A DNA stretch of 64,000 nucleotides, taken from contig NZ_PYWL01000006.1 of assembly GCF_003049525.1 (NCBI RefSeq), positions 62,001 to 126,000 on the forward strand, given 5' to 3'. Shown here one piece after another: positions 37,607 to 48,286 of this stretch. Origin of the DNA: Lysinibacillus fusiformis (GTDB lineage Bacteria; Bacillota; Bacilli; Bacillales_A; Planococcaceae). Within the stretch, counting starts at the first letter, position 1, and every line of letters begins with the position of its first letter. A program made the translations under genes and the position numbers. The notes under the pieces are model-generated. The model did not search any database. It had not been told where the DNA came from and saw nothing but the letters and a program-made list of their open reading frames with translations.

Positions 37607-40600
37607 GTGAACTGGTTTAAAAAACAAATAAATAAAATTTTAAATAAAGATGAATATGAATACGAGTATGAAGAATTTTATGAGGACTACGGAGAGGAAC
37701 AAGCAGAACAGTTACATACTCAGCAAGATGCGCCAATGACTAAGCAAAAAACTTTCCGTTTCCCATTGATTGACGATGATGAGGAAGGCGTTGTATCACA
37801 AGCGCCCCCAAAAGAAATGTTCAATCAGGTAGAGAATGATGATTATTATGGGCAAATCGAGGATTTATCCTTACCCAAGCATTTAAATCATCATATTGTT
37901 GATTCAAGCGTTTATGATGTAGATGTATCAGGGATTCGAGATTTATTAGCGAGTCGTTCAAAACGCACTGGTAGAAAAACAACTGTGAAAAGTCAGCCGG
38001 TCGAACAGGAACACCGTTCAAGAGCGAGTTTAGTTTTTCGAGATGCACAAGATCGTGAAGAGTCAATTATACCTAAGACAACATCTGCACCAAAAGATAA
38101 ACCACAGTGGCAAGAACAAAAAGCTCAAAAAGTAGATAGCGATTTTCTTGAAAATCGGAAACGCTTTATCCCAACGGATGTACCTTCACCCGTTTATGGA
38201 TTTGCAAAACCAAGTCCTATCAATGAATTATTGGATAAAAGAAAAGAAGAACATGAGCTACAAGAAACGGCTAGGACAACCTCTGATGTATGGACAATTC
38301 ATCAGCCATTAAAAGAAGCGACAACAAATGAGGCTAATGAAAATATACTAGAAGAAAAAGAGCCGCCTAGTACAGGTCATCATGTTGAAATTGAACAAGA
38401 ATTCCATGAACCTACTGTCGAACCTATTACATTTAATGCGGATGTGTTGGATGAAGAAAAGGGTGTACCTGACAGTGCGCCAACAGATATCGTGGTGCCA
38501 CCAACCACACCTTTTGCCAGGGCATTTGAAGATCAAGTGAAGGAAGCTGCTATGCAAGATCAAACCTTACAGCAGCTTTCTGCAGATCAGTCTGAGATTC
38601 ATGTGAAAGAATTGATTGTGGAACAAGTTCAAATTGAAAATTCTACCATTCATATTGGAGAGGTAACTGTCGTACAGCCTTCGAGTAATGAAGAGGACTA
38701 TCAGATGGGTATGGATGAACAATCATCTGATGCTATGCCAAAGGAAGAAAAAAGTCGTATTCCATTCAATGTCCTCATGTTAAAAACGGATAAAGAAAAA
38801 TGGCGGATTCAACAACAAATCAAAATGGCGCAGCCTATTCGTGTGGAAAGTAATCCGGAAGCAGTAGAAGATGTGCTGATGGATGTGACGGAAGCTAAAG
38901 AAGTGGAACAATCCCTGCCTTCGGTGAGCATAGATACAGATGCTATACAGCTAGTTGAACCACAGCTAGAGGAAGAAAGTGATTCACAATCTGCTTTATT
39001 CAGTCAAATTCAAGGAGATGTTGATTACAATCGGCACGAAAATGAAAGACAAGATCTCATTACAGAAGCCCAATCAGAAAATCCAGTAGAGGTTATTACA
39101 ATGGCTCCTGTTACAACTATGACTCGTGTATCCTCGAATGAAGAAGCAGAGATTGCAAGAATTAGTGCTGATGAAGTTGCTGCAACAACAGAGCTAGAAT
39201 CAGAGATCATTTCAGTAACTGAAGTTCATCCTGAAATTGTAGAGGATTTTCCAGTAAAACCTGTGGAAAATCTAGAACAGGTTTTAGAAGCTGAACAGGA
39301 GCTAGCAGTTGAGGAAAAAGCAATACCTGTGCACGTTTATCAGAAGCCAACTGACGAATATTTAGAGCTACCAGAGGAAAAAACACAGGATACAGATTGG
39401 ATGGAGCAACAAGGGGATACATTGGTGGAAGCACTTTCTTATTTCCAGGTTTCTGCCCAAATCGAATCGATTATGCAGGGACCTGCAGTTACTCAATTCG
39501 AAATTACTGTGAGTCATGGTACGAAGGTAAGCAAAATCAGAAATTTAGCAGATGATTTAAAGCTTGCTTTAGCAGCAAAGGATATTCGTATTCAAGCACC
39601 GATCCCTGGGAAAAGCTCGATTGGTATTGAGATTCCAAACCGCGTATCAAGAGCTGTACGATTATCAGAAGTGACGAATAGTGCATCATTCCTTGAATCA
39701 GATTCGCCATTAGAGGCAGCATTAGGTCTTGATTTAACAGGTAAGCCTGTGACACTGGATTTACGAAAAATGCCTCATGGTTTAATTGCTGGTGCGACAG
39801 GTTCAGGTAAATCCGTTTGTATCAATTCTATTTTGGTTAGTTTATTATATAAAGCTGCACCACATGAGTTAAAACTAATGTTGATTGACCCTAAAATGGT
39901 GGAACTGGCACCATTTAACCATATCCCACACTTAGTTAGCCCTGTGATCACAGATGTGAAGGCTGCAACTGCAGCTCTTAAATGGGCAGTGGAGGAAATG
40001 GAACGTCGATATCAACTGTTTGCGCATGCAGGGGCAAGGGATATTACGCGCTATAATGCAATAGCAGATAAAAATAATGAACATAGTTTGAAATTGCCAT
40101 ATATTTTAATTGTTATTGATGAGTTAGCCGATTTAATGATGATGTCTCCAGCAGATGTAGAGGAGGCAATTTGCCGTATTGCTCAAAAGGCACGTGCATG
40201 TGGAATCCATTTAATTGTTGCAACACAAAGACCATCTGTAGACGTTATAACAGGATTAATTAAATCCAATATTCCTACACGTATTGCCTTTGCAGTATCT
40301 TCACAAATTGATTCTCGTACAATTTTGGATGGGCAGGGAGCAGAAAGGTTACTTGGAAGAGGCGATATGCTATATTTAGGTAACGGTATGTCAGCGCCAG
40401 TACGTCTCCAAGGTACATTTGTTACAGATGATGAAATTGAAGCGATCATCGAGCATGTTCGTGAACAAGGAGAGCCTGATTATATTTTTGATCAAGAGGA
40501 GCTATTGAAGAAAACAGAGGTATCCGCAGAACAGGATGATTTGTTTGAAGATGTTTGCCGTTTTGTTTTTGAACAAGGTGGAGCTTCTACGTCCTTGATT

Positions 40601-40744
40601 CAACGAAAATATCATATTGGCTATAATCGTGCTGCTCGTTTAATTGATATGTTGGAATCACATGGCTTTATCTCAGAGGCAAGAGGTAGTAAGCCGCGTG
40701 AAAGTTTCATTACGGAAGAAGATTTAATTACTATGTTTGAATAA
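37607..40744 (+). CDS. sftA: DNA translocase SftA (FtsK/SpoIIIE family)
   Basis: 1045 residues from GTG 37607, slightly longer than B. subtilis SftA. There is no N-terminal membrane domain; residues 1 to about 580 are acidic and low in complexity, rich in Glu, Gln and Val. The motor follows: FtsK alpha/beta region (VSHGTKVSKIRNLADDLKLA), Walker A AGATGSGKSVCIN, Walker B ILIVIDELADLMM, and the C-terminal gamma winged helix (FIQRKYHIGYNRAARLIDML-like). It clears DNA from the closing septum. Position between ytpR and murC is conserved. The ribosome site is weak, so the start is less certain. Confidence 0.9.
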   Translation: MNWFKKQINKILNKDEYEYEYEEFYEDYGEEQAEQLHTQQDAPMTKQKTFRFPLIDDDEEGVVSQAPPKEMFNQVENDDYYGQIEDLSLPKHLNHHIVDSSVYDVDVSGIRDLLASRSKRTGRKTTVKSQPVEQEHRSRASLVFRDAQDREESIIPKTTSAPKDKPQWQEQKAQKVDSDFLENRKRFIPTDVPSPVYGFAKPSPINELLDKRKEEHELQETARTTSDVWTIHQPLKEATTNEANENILEEKEPPSTGHHVEIEQEFHEPTVEPITFNADVLDEEKGVPDSAPTDIVVPPTTPFARAFEDQVKEAAMQDQTLQQLSADQSEIHVKELIVEQVQIENSTIHIGEVTVVQPSSNEEDYQMGMDEQSSDAMPKEEKSRIPFNVLMLKTDKEKWRIQQQIKMAQPIRVESNPEAVEDVLMDVTEAKEVEQSLPSVSIDTDAIQLVEPQLEEESDSQSALFSQIQGDVDYNRHENERQDLITEAQSENPVEVITMAPVTTMTRVSSNEEAEIARISADEVAATTELESEIISVTEVHPEIVEDFPVKPVENLEQVLEAEQELAVEEKAIPVHVYQKPTDEYLELPEEKTQDTDWMEQQGDTLVEALSYFQVSAQIESIMQGPAVTQFEITVSHGTKVSKIRNLADDLKLALAAKDIRIQAPIPGKSSIGIEIPNRVSRAVRLSEVTNSASFLESDSPLEAALGLDLTGKPVTLDLRKMPHGLIAGATGSGKSVCINSILVSLLYKAAPHELKLMLIDPKMVELAPFNHIPHLVSPVITDVKAATAALKWAVEEMERRYQLFAHAGARDITRYNAIADKNNEHSLKLPYILIVIDELADLMMMSPADVEEAICRIAQKARACGIHLIVATQRPSVDVITGLIKSNIPTRIAFAVSSQIDSRTILDGQGAERLLGRGDMLYLGNGMSAPVRLQGTFVTDDEIEAIIEHVREQGEPDYIFDQEELLKKTEVSAEQDDLFEDVCRFVFEQGGASTSLIQRKYHIGYNRAARLIDMLESHGFISEARGSKPRESFITEEDLITMFE

Positions 40745-40770
40745 GAATTGCCTTGTTTTCGTCTACATTA

Positions 40771-40799
40771 TCTAATTTACGTCGAAATTAGTTTTTTTA
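40771..40799 (+). terminator. Terminator of sftA
   Basis: 7-bp stem CTAATTT/AAATTAG and seven T. Confidence 0.7.
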
Positions 40800-40833
40800 G
40801 AAAAGTTACACATCTATCCTTATGCATAAAAAG

Positions 40834-40842
40834 TGCTATAAT
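40834..40842 (+). promoter_or_regulatory. Extended -10 promoter element before murC
   Basis: TGCTATAAT is an extended -10 match; no good -35 is seen at 17 bp. It would give a leader of about 125 bases for murC. Confidence 0.45.
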
Positions 40843-40973
40843 AGACAAGATGTGTTGAATAGTACGTATTTTTTAATACTTGTGAAGGTATTAATACCTA
40901 ATCAATCGTGAAATAATACGTTACACCTAATAGATGATAGATGGGATATTGAAATTCCCGGGGGGTTTAATTA

Positions 40974-42287
40974 ATGACAGTTTTTCATTTCACAGGCATT
41001 AAAGGTTCTGGCATGAGTTCACTTGCTCAAATCTTATTTGATGCTGGTGAACAAGTACAGGGCTCAGATGTCGATAAATATTTCTTCACGGAGCAGCCGT
41101 TACGTGAACGTAATATTCCAATTTTTACATTTAATGCAGATAATATTAAAGAAGGCATGACTGTAATTGCAGGTAATGCTTTTCCTGATGATCATCCAGA
41201 ATTAATTCGTGCCCGAGAAATCGGCGTAGAGATTATTCGTTACCATAAATTTTTAGGAGAATATATTGGTAACTATATATCCATTGCCATAACAGGTGCA
41301 CATGGTAAAACTTCAACTACAGGTTTAATGGCACATGTGGTAGGTGGTTATAAACCAACATCCTATTTAATTGGTGATGGTACTGGTGCTGGTCATGCAA
41401 ATGCTGACTTCTTTGTGATGGAAGCGTGTGAATACCGCCGACACTTTTTAGCATATAATCCTGACTATGCGGTGATGACAAATATTGATTTTGATCACCC
41501 AGACTACTTTGCAAATATAGATGATGTCTATTCTGCTTTTCAATCATTAGCTTTACAAGTAAAGAAAGCTATTATTGCATGTGGTGATGATGAACAGCTT
41601 CAACGTATCCAAGCAAAGGTTCCGGTTGTTTATTATGGATTTGGATCTGAGAATGATTTTGAAGCTCGTAATGTTGAAAAAACGACAGAAGGTACAAAAT
41701 TCGATGTTTTTGTTCGTAATGAATTTTATAGCACTTTCTTCATTCCATTATTTGGGGATCATGCCATTTTGAATACATTAGCGGTCATTACTCTATGCGA
41801 ATATGAAGGAATTTCACCTGATATTATTCAGGATCGTTTGCACACGTATAAAGGTGTAAAAAGACGTTTTACTGAAACAGATATAGGGGATAATGTATTA
41901 ATAGATGACTATGCCCACCATCCAACGGAAATTCGTGCTACCATTCAATCAGCGCGCCAAAAGTTCCCAGATCGTGAGCTAGTTGCTATATTCCAACCAC
42001 ATACATTTACACGTACACAAGCTTTTTTACAAGATTTCGCAGATAGTCTAAGCCTTGCAGATACAGCCTATTTATGTGATATTTTTGGCTCTGCAAGAGA
42101 AACGCAAGGCGCACTTTCTATTCAAGATTTGGCGTCATTAATCGAGGGCAGTGCAGTGATTACCACTGAAGGAATTGATATACTAACAAAACATCAAGGC
42201 GCAGTATTCTTATTTATGGGTGCTGGAGATGTTCCTAAATTCCAAGATGCTTTTGAAGCCGTGCTTAAAAACGATGAAACAGCTTAG
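40974..42287 (+). CDS. murC: UDP-N-acetylmuramate-L-alanine ligase MurC
   Basis: 437 residues. Mur ligase domains in order: N-terminal UDP-binding [16 protein letters not shown], central ATPase with [16 protein letters not shown] (near 108-122), and the C-terminal domain with [15 protein letters not shown]. It adds the first L-Ala to UDP-MurNAc. A run of six G lies ten bases before the ATG, an unusual but usable ribosome site. Position after sftA matches B. subtilis. The terminator overlaps its last codons. Confidence 0.95.
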   Translation: MTVFHFTGIKGSGMSSLAQILFDAGEQVQGSDVDKYFFTEQPLRERNIPIFTFNADNIKEGMTVIAGNAFPDDHPELIRAREIGVEIIRYHKFLGEYIGNYISIAITGAHGKTSTTGLMAHVVGGYKPTSYLIGDGTGAGHANADFFVMEACEYRRHFLAYNPDYAVMTNIDFDHPDYFANIDDVYSAFQSLALQVKKAIIACGDDEQLQRIQAKVPVVYYGFGSENDFEARNVEKTTEGTKFDVFVRNEFYSTFFIPLFGDHAILNTLAVITLCEYEGISPDIIQDRLHTYKGVKRRFTETDIGDNVLIDDYAHHPTEIRATIQSARQKFPDRELVAIFQPHTFTRTQAFLQDFADSLSLADTAYLCDIFGSARETQGALSIQDLASLIEGSAVITTEGIDILTKHQGAVFLFMGAGDVPKFQDAFEAVLKNDETA

Positions 42288-42313
42288 TCCGTAGGGGTTA
42301 AGCTGTTTTTTTA
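42277..42313 (+). terminator. Terminator of murC, overlapping the stop codon
   Basis: 10-bp stem AAACAGCTTA/TAAGCTGTTT and eight T. Confidence 0.85.
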
Positions 42314-42395
42314 AAATTTGAGCAGGAATTCCGTTTTTTTTGTCGAAGATAGGGAAAGTAATAGTAAAGAGAATTTACTAGCAGGAGGTCAACTT

Positions 42396-42893
42396 ATGGA
42401 AGTGATTTTGTATATTGCAGCCATTATCGCTGCAATCGGGTTTTTAATTTTATGCGTGAGTGTAGGAATGACATTATTCTCGCTCAAGTCCATCTTAAGC
42501 AGTTTATCTGGCACTTTATCAGGTATTGAGGGACAAATGGAAGGGGTCACACGAGAAACAACTTCTTTATTATCCAAAACAAATAGCTTAGCAGAGGATA
42601 TTCAACATAAATCTGAACAGTTAAATTCAGTGGTTCAAGCTGTTAAAGGTATTGGAGATTCTGTCAATGGTTTAAATAATTCTGTACAGCAAATTACTTC
42701 TTCTGTTTCTAAAAGTGTAGAACAAAATGAGGAAAAAATTGCGCAAGTAGTACAGTGGAGCAATGTTGCAATGGGCATTGCTGATAAATGGAAAAAGCGC
42801 AAAATCATAGAGCAAGAAACTGTATCTGAGGATGTGTATGGCTTTGAAACAGTTCAAGTAGAAAAGCCGAAAAGAAAATGGGGTCGTAAATAG
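42396..42893 (+). CDS. ytxG: DUF948 membrane-anchored protein YtxG
   Basis: 165 residues from ATG 42396, seven bases after AGGAGGT; the frame extends to 42318 through the murC terminator region. One N-terminal membrane helix (about 4-26) is followed by a long coiled coil (about 30-125), with heptads such as LAEDIQHKSEQLNSVVQAV, and a basic tail KPKRKWGRK. It matches YtxG, a general stress protein of unknown function. ytxH follows 137 bp later, with no terminator in between. Confidence 0.88.
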   Translation: MEVILYIAAIIAAIGFLILCVSVGMTLFSLKSILSSLSGTLSGIEGQMEGVTRETTSLLSKTNSLAEDIQHKSEQLNSVVQAVKGIGDSVNGLNNSVQQITSSVSKSVEQNEEKIAQVVQWSNVAMGIADKWKKRKIIEQETVSEDVYGFETVQVEKPKRKWGRK

Positions 42894-43030
42894 TAAAAAT
42901 TATTCAGTAAGTACATGGTACGGTCTGAATAAATATAAAGTCTTGGACATAAGTTGAACATGCATCTGTAAAAAGTAGATGGACAACCTGTCTAGACAAA
43001 TTTGATAATATGATGGGGAGGAATTGTTGC

Positions 43031-43522
43031 ATGACAACTCAAAAGCCAAATTTTAATGAAGTAAAGGAAAAACAGCTTGAAAGTTCATTGCCTCAGCTTT
43101 ATCATTCGCAAGATTCGATTTATGAAGAGGAGCGTGTAAACATGAAAGATTTTGTGATTGGCGCATTAGTAGGTGGAATTGTAGGTGCTGCAGCAGGTCT
43201 ACTGTTGGCTCCAAAATCAGGAAAAGATTTACGTAGTGATGTGGCTGTACAAGCTGTTCATTTAAAAGATAAGAGTGCAGACTTCTCGACAACTGCAAAA
43301 GATAAAACGGTTCAACTTTCTAAACAAATTCAAGAACAATCTACACAATTAGTGGAGAAAGTAAAAACTTTAAAAACAGCAAAGGCTCCTACAGTTTTTG
43401 ATGATGGGACGGTTTCCTTTGAGGGTGAAGAACCACTTGAGGATTTTATTCCTAACGAAGAAGTAAAAGCAGAAGAGAAAAAAGACGAAACAAAAGGCTC
43501 CAATGAAGAAGTACGTGCATAA
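43031..43522 (+). CDS. ytxH: YtxH-like general stress protein
   Basis: 163 residues from ATG 43031 (GGAGGAA upstream). The YtxH signature MKDFVIGALVGGIVGAAAGL begins only at residue 38, and an ATG there (43142) has its own GAGGAG nine bases upstream. So the usual family start at 43142 is a real alternative, giving 126 residues. After the membrane segment come LLAPKSGKDLRSDV and an acidic, Lys/Glu-rich tail. In B. subtilis ytxGHJ are stress genes; ytxJ is missing here. Confidence 0.85.
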   Translation: MTTQKPNFNEVKEKQLESSLPQLYHSQDSIYEEERVNMKDFVIGALVGGIVGAAAGLLLAPKSGKDLRSDVAVQAVHLKDKSADFSTTAKDKTVQLSKQIQEQSTQLVEKVKTLKTAKAPTVFDDGTVSFEGEEPLEDFIPNEEVKAEEKKDETKGSNEEVRA

Positions 43523-43531
43523 TGCATAACG

Positions 43532-43578
43532 AAAAGGGATACGTTACATGATCATCGTGTAACGTATCCCTTTTTTTA
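43532..43578. terminator. Bidirectional terminator between ytxH and the FtsA-like gene
   Basis: Perfect 17-bp stem (43532-43548 with 43558-43574) followed by T on the plus strand; on the minus strand four A/T pairs follow. Confidence 0.9.
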
Positions 43579-45729
43579 TGCGATAGGGGTTTCAGCTAAT
43601 AATATTTCAAGTCGATCGCCACCGAAAATTTCCATATCAAAACTTGCAGGTTGGCCGTTTCTTAAAATCGTGAAATTTCCTTTGAATGTGCTTGGGAGCT
43701 GCCAATTAGAAAAGCGAAATACATCTTGATAAATCCAACGACTGCGATCCTTCTCTGTAAATAATACAGTGGCTCCATTGGGCACAGTTGAAAGAGGAGC
43801 TACAATCATTTGATTGACCAGTGCTTCATGTACTGTTTTGGAAAGCTCCACTACTTCATTTTGGAAATGAATGATGATTTTATCTTCCAGCAAAAGATTC
43901 ATTTGGTCTGCAATGCGCTGAACAGTTGGCAATGATTGCTGCTGAAAGTTAATCATGTCACCATCTTGCACAGCATAGCTCAATTTAGTAGTTTTCCCAT
44001 TAATCGTTAATTGGGAAGAAAACTCAGGTAAAAATAATGGCTGTCCATCGACATGTATTGTATAAGACTCAAATTGCTTCAATAAATGCCAGTTGTTTGT
44101 GACTTTAAAAATTTCCTCAATGGTTTCAGCTATCTCAAAAACGACACTATCCCGATCATTCAAAACTGTATCCAGCGATGCGGGGGAGTGATTGACTGAA
44201 ATTTTCGGCTCAATGACATATTTTGTATTTTGGATAGTAATGGTTTTGATTGCAGCATCATCAATAAGATCTCTCACCGTTACTGTGGCTGGCTGTCCAT
44301 CTTGTCCCTCCACTAGCTGAATTTCATCGCCTGTTTTAATTAGTGTTTTCGTTGATGCTTGTTGTCCGTTGACTATTATTTCAGCTGGCTGTCCATGACC
44401 ACCTGGAATGAATATATCTTGTCCGTTAACACTAATAGATAAGCCGTGGCCAGGTTTTCCATACAATTGTTTAGCACGGATATTAGCCGCTAAAAAAGCA
44501 TCTGCAACCGTCATTTCTTTTAGCTCAAAAAGACGAACCACCTGATTATTTACCGTTAAACTCATATATTGGATAGGCATTTTTTTCGCTGCTATGGCAA
44601 TACCGATTGGTGTAACTAACTCTGGCGATGCTTTGATATGCTCTTCCTTAGTAAGGTTTTGAATAGCATCAATGCCTCGAACAGCTATACGGTTTGCTGG
44701 TAAATCAAGGACTAGTCCAAGTTCTGTTGTTAAGTTAGGTGTTAAGCTACCTCCGCCAACTAGCATAACAGCCTTTGGAGCCACACGGTTATTGAGTCGT
44801 AAAATTTCTTCTCCAATGGACTTTGCAAGCTGCTTGACAGCAGGTTCAATTGCTAATAAAACTTCAGCTTTTGGGTAATACTGATCAAAACCAAGAATGT
44901 CTTGAATTAATATTTCTTCTGCCGTTTGAAGCTGACGCTTTGCTATTTCGGCAACAGGAAAGTCTAGTAAATAATGGTCACTTAAAGCCTCTGTTATTTC
45001 ATCGCCTGCTGTTGGAACCATACCATAGGCTACAACAGTACTTTTATCGGTTATGGCAATATCAGAAGTACCCGCGCCTATATCGACAAGAGCCACATTT
45101 AAACGACGCATCGTTGAAGGGATAAGGACATTAATAGCTGCAATAGGTTCTAATGTCAATGCTTCCATTTCTAAATCAGCTCGTTTTAAAGCGGCAATTA
45201 GTGATTCGACTACAACACGAGGTAGGAACGTAGCAATGACTTCGATTTGTGCCTCGTCTCCTTGTTGATCCAAGAGGCTGCCAATTTCTTCACCATCCAA
45301 GCGATAGTAGAGGACTGAGTAGCCTACGCAGTAATAATGGCTTATTTTGGCATCTTCTTTATGTTGTAAAAGTTGCTGTTGGGCTTGTTGAACTGCTTGG
45401 AGCTCTAAGCGACTTATATCTTCTTCTGTAAAAATAGGACGATTACGTATATTGATCGTCACGCTAGCTTGTTCAGTTTTCAAGGATCGGCCCGCTGCTG
45501 CAACACTTACTTTCGTCAGAGGACCGTGTTTCTCTTCAAGTTCATATTTTATTGTATTAATTAATTCTGCCACATACATGACATTATGTATTTGACCATC
45601 CACCATGGCACGTTCTTTATGCTCTTTCACTACAATATCTTCTACATGATAATGGTCATTTTCTTCTTGAAGAATAATGCCGACCACTGAGCGTGTACCA
45701 ATATCAAGTGCAAATAATTTAGAACTCAA
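43576..45729 (-). CDS. FtsA/PilM-like actin-fold ATPase with long C-terminal extension
   Basis: 717 residues, against roughly 440 for FtsA. Residues 1 to about 390 are FtsA-like: phosphate-1 ALDIGTRSVVGII, a 1C subdomain (LTKVSVAAAGRSLKTEQASV), phosphate-2 VALVDIGAGTSDIAIT and adenosine motif AVMLVGGGSLTPNL. The remaining 325 residues look like several beta-rich modules with repeated 'NGQ.....G' turns (ISVNGQDIFIPGGHGQ, IIVNGQQAS, TIHVDGQPLF). I do not recognise these modules. There is no C-terminal amphipathic membrane helix. Single gene divergent from aroA. Role unknown; cell-division or envelope assembly is a guess from the fold. Confidence 0.78.
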   Translation of the reverse strand: MSSKLFALDIGTRSVVGIILQEENDHYHVEDIVVKEHKERAMVDGQIHNVMYVAELINTIKYELEEKHGPLTKVSVAAAGRSLKTEQASVTINIRNRPIFTEEDISRLELQAVQQAQQQLLQHKEDAKISHYYCVGYSVLYYRLDGEEIGSLLDQQGDEAQIEVIATFLPRVVVESLIAALKRADLEMEALTLEPIAAINVLIPSTMRRLNVALVDIGAGTSDIAITDKSTVVAYGMVPTAGDEITEALSDHYLLDFPVAEIAKRQLQTAEEILIQDILGFDQYYPKAEVLLAIEPAVKQLAKSIGEEILRLNNRVAPKAVMLVGGGSLTPNLTTELGLVLDLPANRIAVRGIDAIQNLTKEEHIKASPELVTPIGIAIAAKKMPIQYMSLTVNNQVVRLFELKEMTVADAFLAANIRAKQLYGKPGHGLSISVNGQDIFIPGGHGQPAEIIVNGQQASTKTLIKTGDEIQLVEGQDGQPATVTVRDLIDDAAIKTITIQNTKYVIEPKISVNHSPASLDTVLNDRDSVVFEIAETIEEIFKVTNNWHLLKQFESYTIHVDGQPLFLPEFSSQLTINGKTTKLSYAVQDGDMINFQQQSLPTVQRIADQMNLLLEDKIIIHFQNEVVELSKTVHEALVNQMIVAPLSTVPNGATVLFTEKDRSRWIYQDVFRFSNWQLPSTFKGNFTILRNGQPASFDMEIFGGDRLEILLAETPIA

Positions 45730-45764
45730 TGTAATCGCTTCCTTTCGCGTTATATCTCAATTTC

Positions 45765-45790
45765 AATTTAGCGAGTTGAAGCGCTAAATT
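45765..45790. promoter_or_regulatory. Inverted repeat between the FtsA-like gene and aroA
   Basis: AATTTAGCG and CGCTAAATT are 8 bp apart in the divergent promoter region. It may be an operator for either gene, or a hairpin in the FtsA-like leader. Confidence 0.3.
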
Positions 45791-45903
45791 AAAAATGCGT
45801 GACATTCTGAACAACATTGATTATAATATTGCTATTATCTAAAAATGTAACATACATTTCAGAGTTCTGAAAGTGTCTGTCATGAGGAGAGGAGCAAGAA
45901 AGC

Positions 45904-46989
45904 ATGAGCCAAAAAGATTTAGAAAGCTTACGTAGTCAAATCGACGGATTAAACTTAGAAATTCTTCGTCTTATTAACGAACGTGCAGCTGTAGTTGATG
46001 AAATCGGTAAAATTAAAGAAAAACAAGGTGTAAATCGCTATGACCCACTGCGTGAAAGACACATGCTTGATCTTATTAAAGAAAACAACCAAGGTCCATT
46101 AAACCAAATGACGGTAGATTATATATTTAAACAAATCTTTAAAACAGCTTTAAAACAACTTGAAGCTGATAAGAAGAAAGAATTACTTGTATCTCGTAAG
46201 AAAAAATCCGAAGATACAGTCATTAATATTAATGGTGAATTAATTGGACAAGGGAAGCCATCTTTCGTATTTGGTCCTTGTGCCGTTGAATCTTATGAGC
46301 AAGTAGCTGCAGTAGCTGCTTCTATTAAGGCAAAAGGTGAAAAGCTAATCCGTGGTGGTGCTTATAAGCCACGTACTTCTCCATACGACTTCCAAGGTCT
46401 TGGATTAGAAGGTTTAAAAATCTTAAAACGTGTGTCTGAGGAATATGGTTTAGGTGTTATTACTGAAATTGTGACGCCAGGTCATTTAGAGGAAGCATTA
46501 GATTATATTGATGTGATTCAAATCGGTGCACGAAATATGCAAAACTTTGAATTATTAAAAGCAGCAGGTGCAACTAATAAACCTGTCCTACTAAAACGAG
46601 GCTTAGCTGCAACGATTGATGAGTTCATCCATGCAGCGGAATACATTATGTCTAAAGGAAATGAAAATATTATCCTTTGTGAGCGTGGTATTCGTACTTA
46701 TGAAAAAGCAACTCGTAATACATTAGATATTTCTGCCGTACCCGTGTTAAAACAAGAAACGCATTTACCAGTATTTGTAGATGTTACACACTCAACAGGA
46801 CGTCGTGACTTATTGTTACCATGTGCCAAAGCAGCCATTGCAATCGGTGCTGATGGTGTTATGGCAGAAGTGCATCCAGATCCATCTGTAGCACTTTCTG
46901 ATTCACAACAACAAATGGACATCCCAACATTCGACGCATTCTATGAAACACTACAAAAATTCATGAAAAATCATGAAATCCATGCTTAA
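45904..46989 (+). CDS. aroA: Chorismate mutase-DAHP synthase fusion
   Basis: 361 residues (B. subtilis AroA, its name for DAHP synthase, is about 358). An N-terminal AroQ chorismate mutase (about 1-85: [33 protein letters not shown]) is followed by the DAHP synthase barrel (about 110-355: [62 protein letters not shown]). It condenses PEP and erythrose-4-phosphate for aromatic synthesis, and chorismate or prephenate bind the mutase domain to inhibit it. GAGGAG upstream of the ATG. Confidence 0.94.
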   Translation: MSQKDLESLRSQIDGLNLEILRLINERAAVVDEIGKIKEKQGVNRYDPLRERHMLDLIKENNQGPLNQMTVDYIFKQIFKTALKQLEADKKKELLVSRKKKSEDTVININGELIGQGKPSFVFGPCAVESYEQVAAVAASIKAKGEKLIRGGAYKPRTSPYDFQGLGLEGLKILKRVSEEYGLGVITEIVTPGHLEEALDYIDVIQIGARNMQNFELLKAAGATNKPVLLKRGLAATIDEFIHAAEYIMSKGNENIILCERGIRTYEKATRNTLDISAVPVLKQETHLPVFVDVTHSTGRRDLLLPCAKAAIAIGADGVMAEVHPDPSVALSDSQQQMDIPTFDAFYETLQKFMKNHEIHA

Positions 46990-47001
46990 TTGTTAACAGC
47001 T

Positions 47002-47038
47002 AACACCGCTTGCTTACTTTGGCAGGCGGTGTTTGTTA
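47002..47038 (+). terminator. Terminator-like hairpin after aroA
   Basis: 12-pair stem AACACCGCTTGC/GCAGGCGGTGTT with one G-U pair, then a T-rich tail. Confidence 0.75.
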
Positions 47039-47163
47039 TATCGTGACAAAATAATGTCTAGAATAGGACTATTAGTACTTGGTTTTTACGTAGTTCTTCT
47101 TGAAAATAATATGAAAATTATCGTATGATAAGGCTATAATAGGAAAAAAGGGAGGCACGTACG

Positions 47164-48168
47164 ATGACTGTTACAATTTATGATGTTGCAAGAGAAGCAA
47201 ATGTTTCTATGGCAACGGTCTCTCGTGTAGTCAATGGTAATCAAAACGTAAAACCAGCAACACGAAAAAAAGTACTAGAAGTAATTGAACGATTAGAATA
47301 CCGTCCAAACGCAGTAGCGCGTGGATTAGCAAGTAAGAAAACAACAACAGTTGGCGTGATTATCCCAGATATTGCAAACAATGTTTATGCAGAGCTGGCT
47401 CGTGGTGTAGAGGATATAGCCACAATGTACCGTTATAATATTATTTTAGCCAACTCAGATCAACATGAAGATAAAGAGTTACAGTTACTTGATACTATGC
47501 TTGGCAAACAAGTAGATGGTATTGTGATGATGAGTGATGAAGTAACAGAAAAGATGCAACAAACAATGGATCATTCACCGGTCCCAATTGTATTAGCAGG
47601 CTCTGTAGATGAATCGCAAACAATAGCTACTGTCAATATTGACTATTTCCAAGCGGCTTATGAAGCGATATCTTTACTGATTCAAAATGGACATACACGC
47701 ATTGGTTTCGTAACGGGCCCACTTTCGTATACAATTAACGGAAAATTCAAGCTAGCAGCCTATAAGAAAGCATTACAGGATGCTGGCTTGCCAATAGATG
47801 AAGCATTAATTGCTGCTGAGGAATCTAGCTATGACATGGGCTTAGAAGCTTGGGAGATTTTATCAGCGCTTGAACAGCCACCTACAGCCTATTTTGCGGG
47901 CAGTGATGAATTGGCAATTGGTTTAATTCATGGTGCACAAGACGCCGGTAAAAATGTTCCAGAGGATATCGAAGTGATTAGCTTTGAGAACTCTAAGCTA
48001 GCACGAATGGTTCGTCCGCAACTAACAAGTGTTGCATTACCGCTGTACGACATTGGTGCTGTTGCTATGCGCTTACTTACTAAATTGATGAGTAAGGAGC
48101 CAGTCGAGGATGAGGCGGTAATTTTACCCCATCGTATTGAACATCGACAATCAGTCAAAAGTAAATAA
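47164..48168 (+). CDS. ccpA: Catabolite control protein A (LacI family)
   Basis: 334 residues. LacI helix-turn-helix at 4-23 ([20 protein letters not shown]) and hinge [18 protein letters not shown], followed by the periplasmic-binding-like core. The position next to aroA, the length and sequences such as [20 protein letters not shown] identify CcpA rather than another LacI member. With HPr-Ser-P it binds cre sites; a likely one lies 2.6 kb away upstream of acuA. GGAGG eight bases before the ATG. Confidence 0.93.
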   Translation: MTVTIYDVAREANVSMATVSRVVNGNQNVKPATRKKVLEVIERLEYRPNAVARGLASKKTTTVGVIIPDIANNVYAELARGVEDIATMYRYNIILANSDQHEDKELQLLDTMLGKQVDGIVMMSDEVTEKMQQTMDHSPVPIVLAGSVDESQTIATVNIDYFQAAYEAISLLIQNGHTRIGFVTGPLSYTINGKFKLAAYKKALQDAGLPIDEALIAAEESSYDMGLEAWEILSALEQPPTAYFAGSDELAIGLIHGAQDAGKNVPEDIEVISFENSKLARMVRPQLTSVALPLYDIGAVAMRLLTKLMSKEPVEDEAVILPHRIEHRQSVKSK

Positions 48169-48176
48169 TATTCAGG

Positions 48177-48213
48177 AACACGTAAATCTTATCGAGGATT
48201 TGCGTGTTTTTTA
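48177..48213 (+). terminator. Rho-independent terminator of ccpA
   Basis: 12-pair stem AACACGTAAATC/GATTTGCGTGTT with one mismatch and six T. Confidence 0.8.
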
Positions 48214-48251
48214 TTTAAAATGGAGTGCAGGGAATGTGGCTTTAAACCAAT

Positions 48252-48280
48252 GAAAAAAACCCCACGAAAAATCGTGAGGA
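48252..48280 (-). terminator. Rho-independent terminator of acuABC
   Basis: Minus-strand stem CCTCACGA/TCGTGGGG and seven T, a few bases after the acuC stop. Confidence 0.85.
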
Positions 48281-48286
48281 AAGGTG

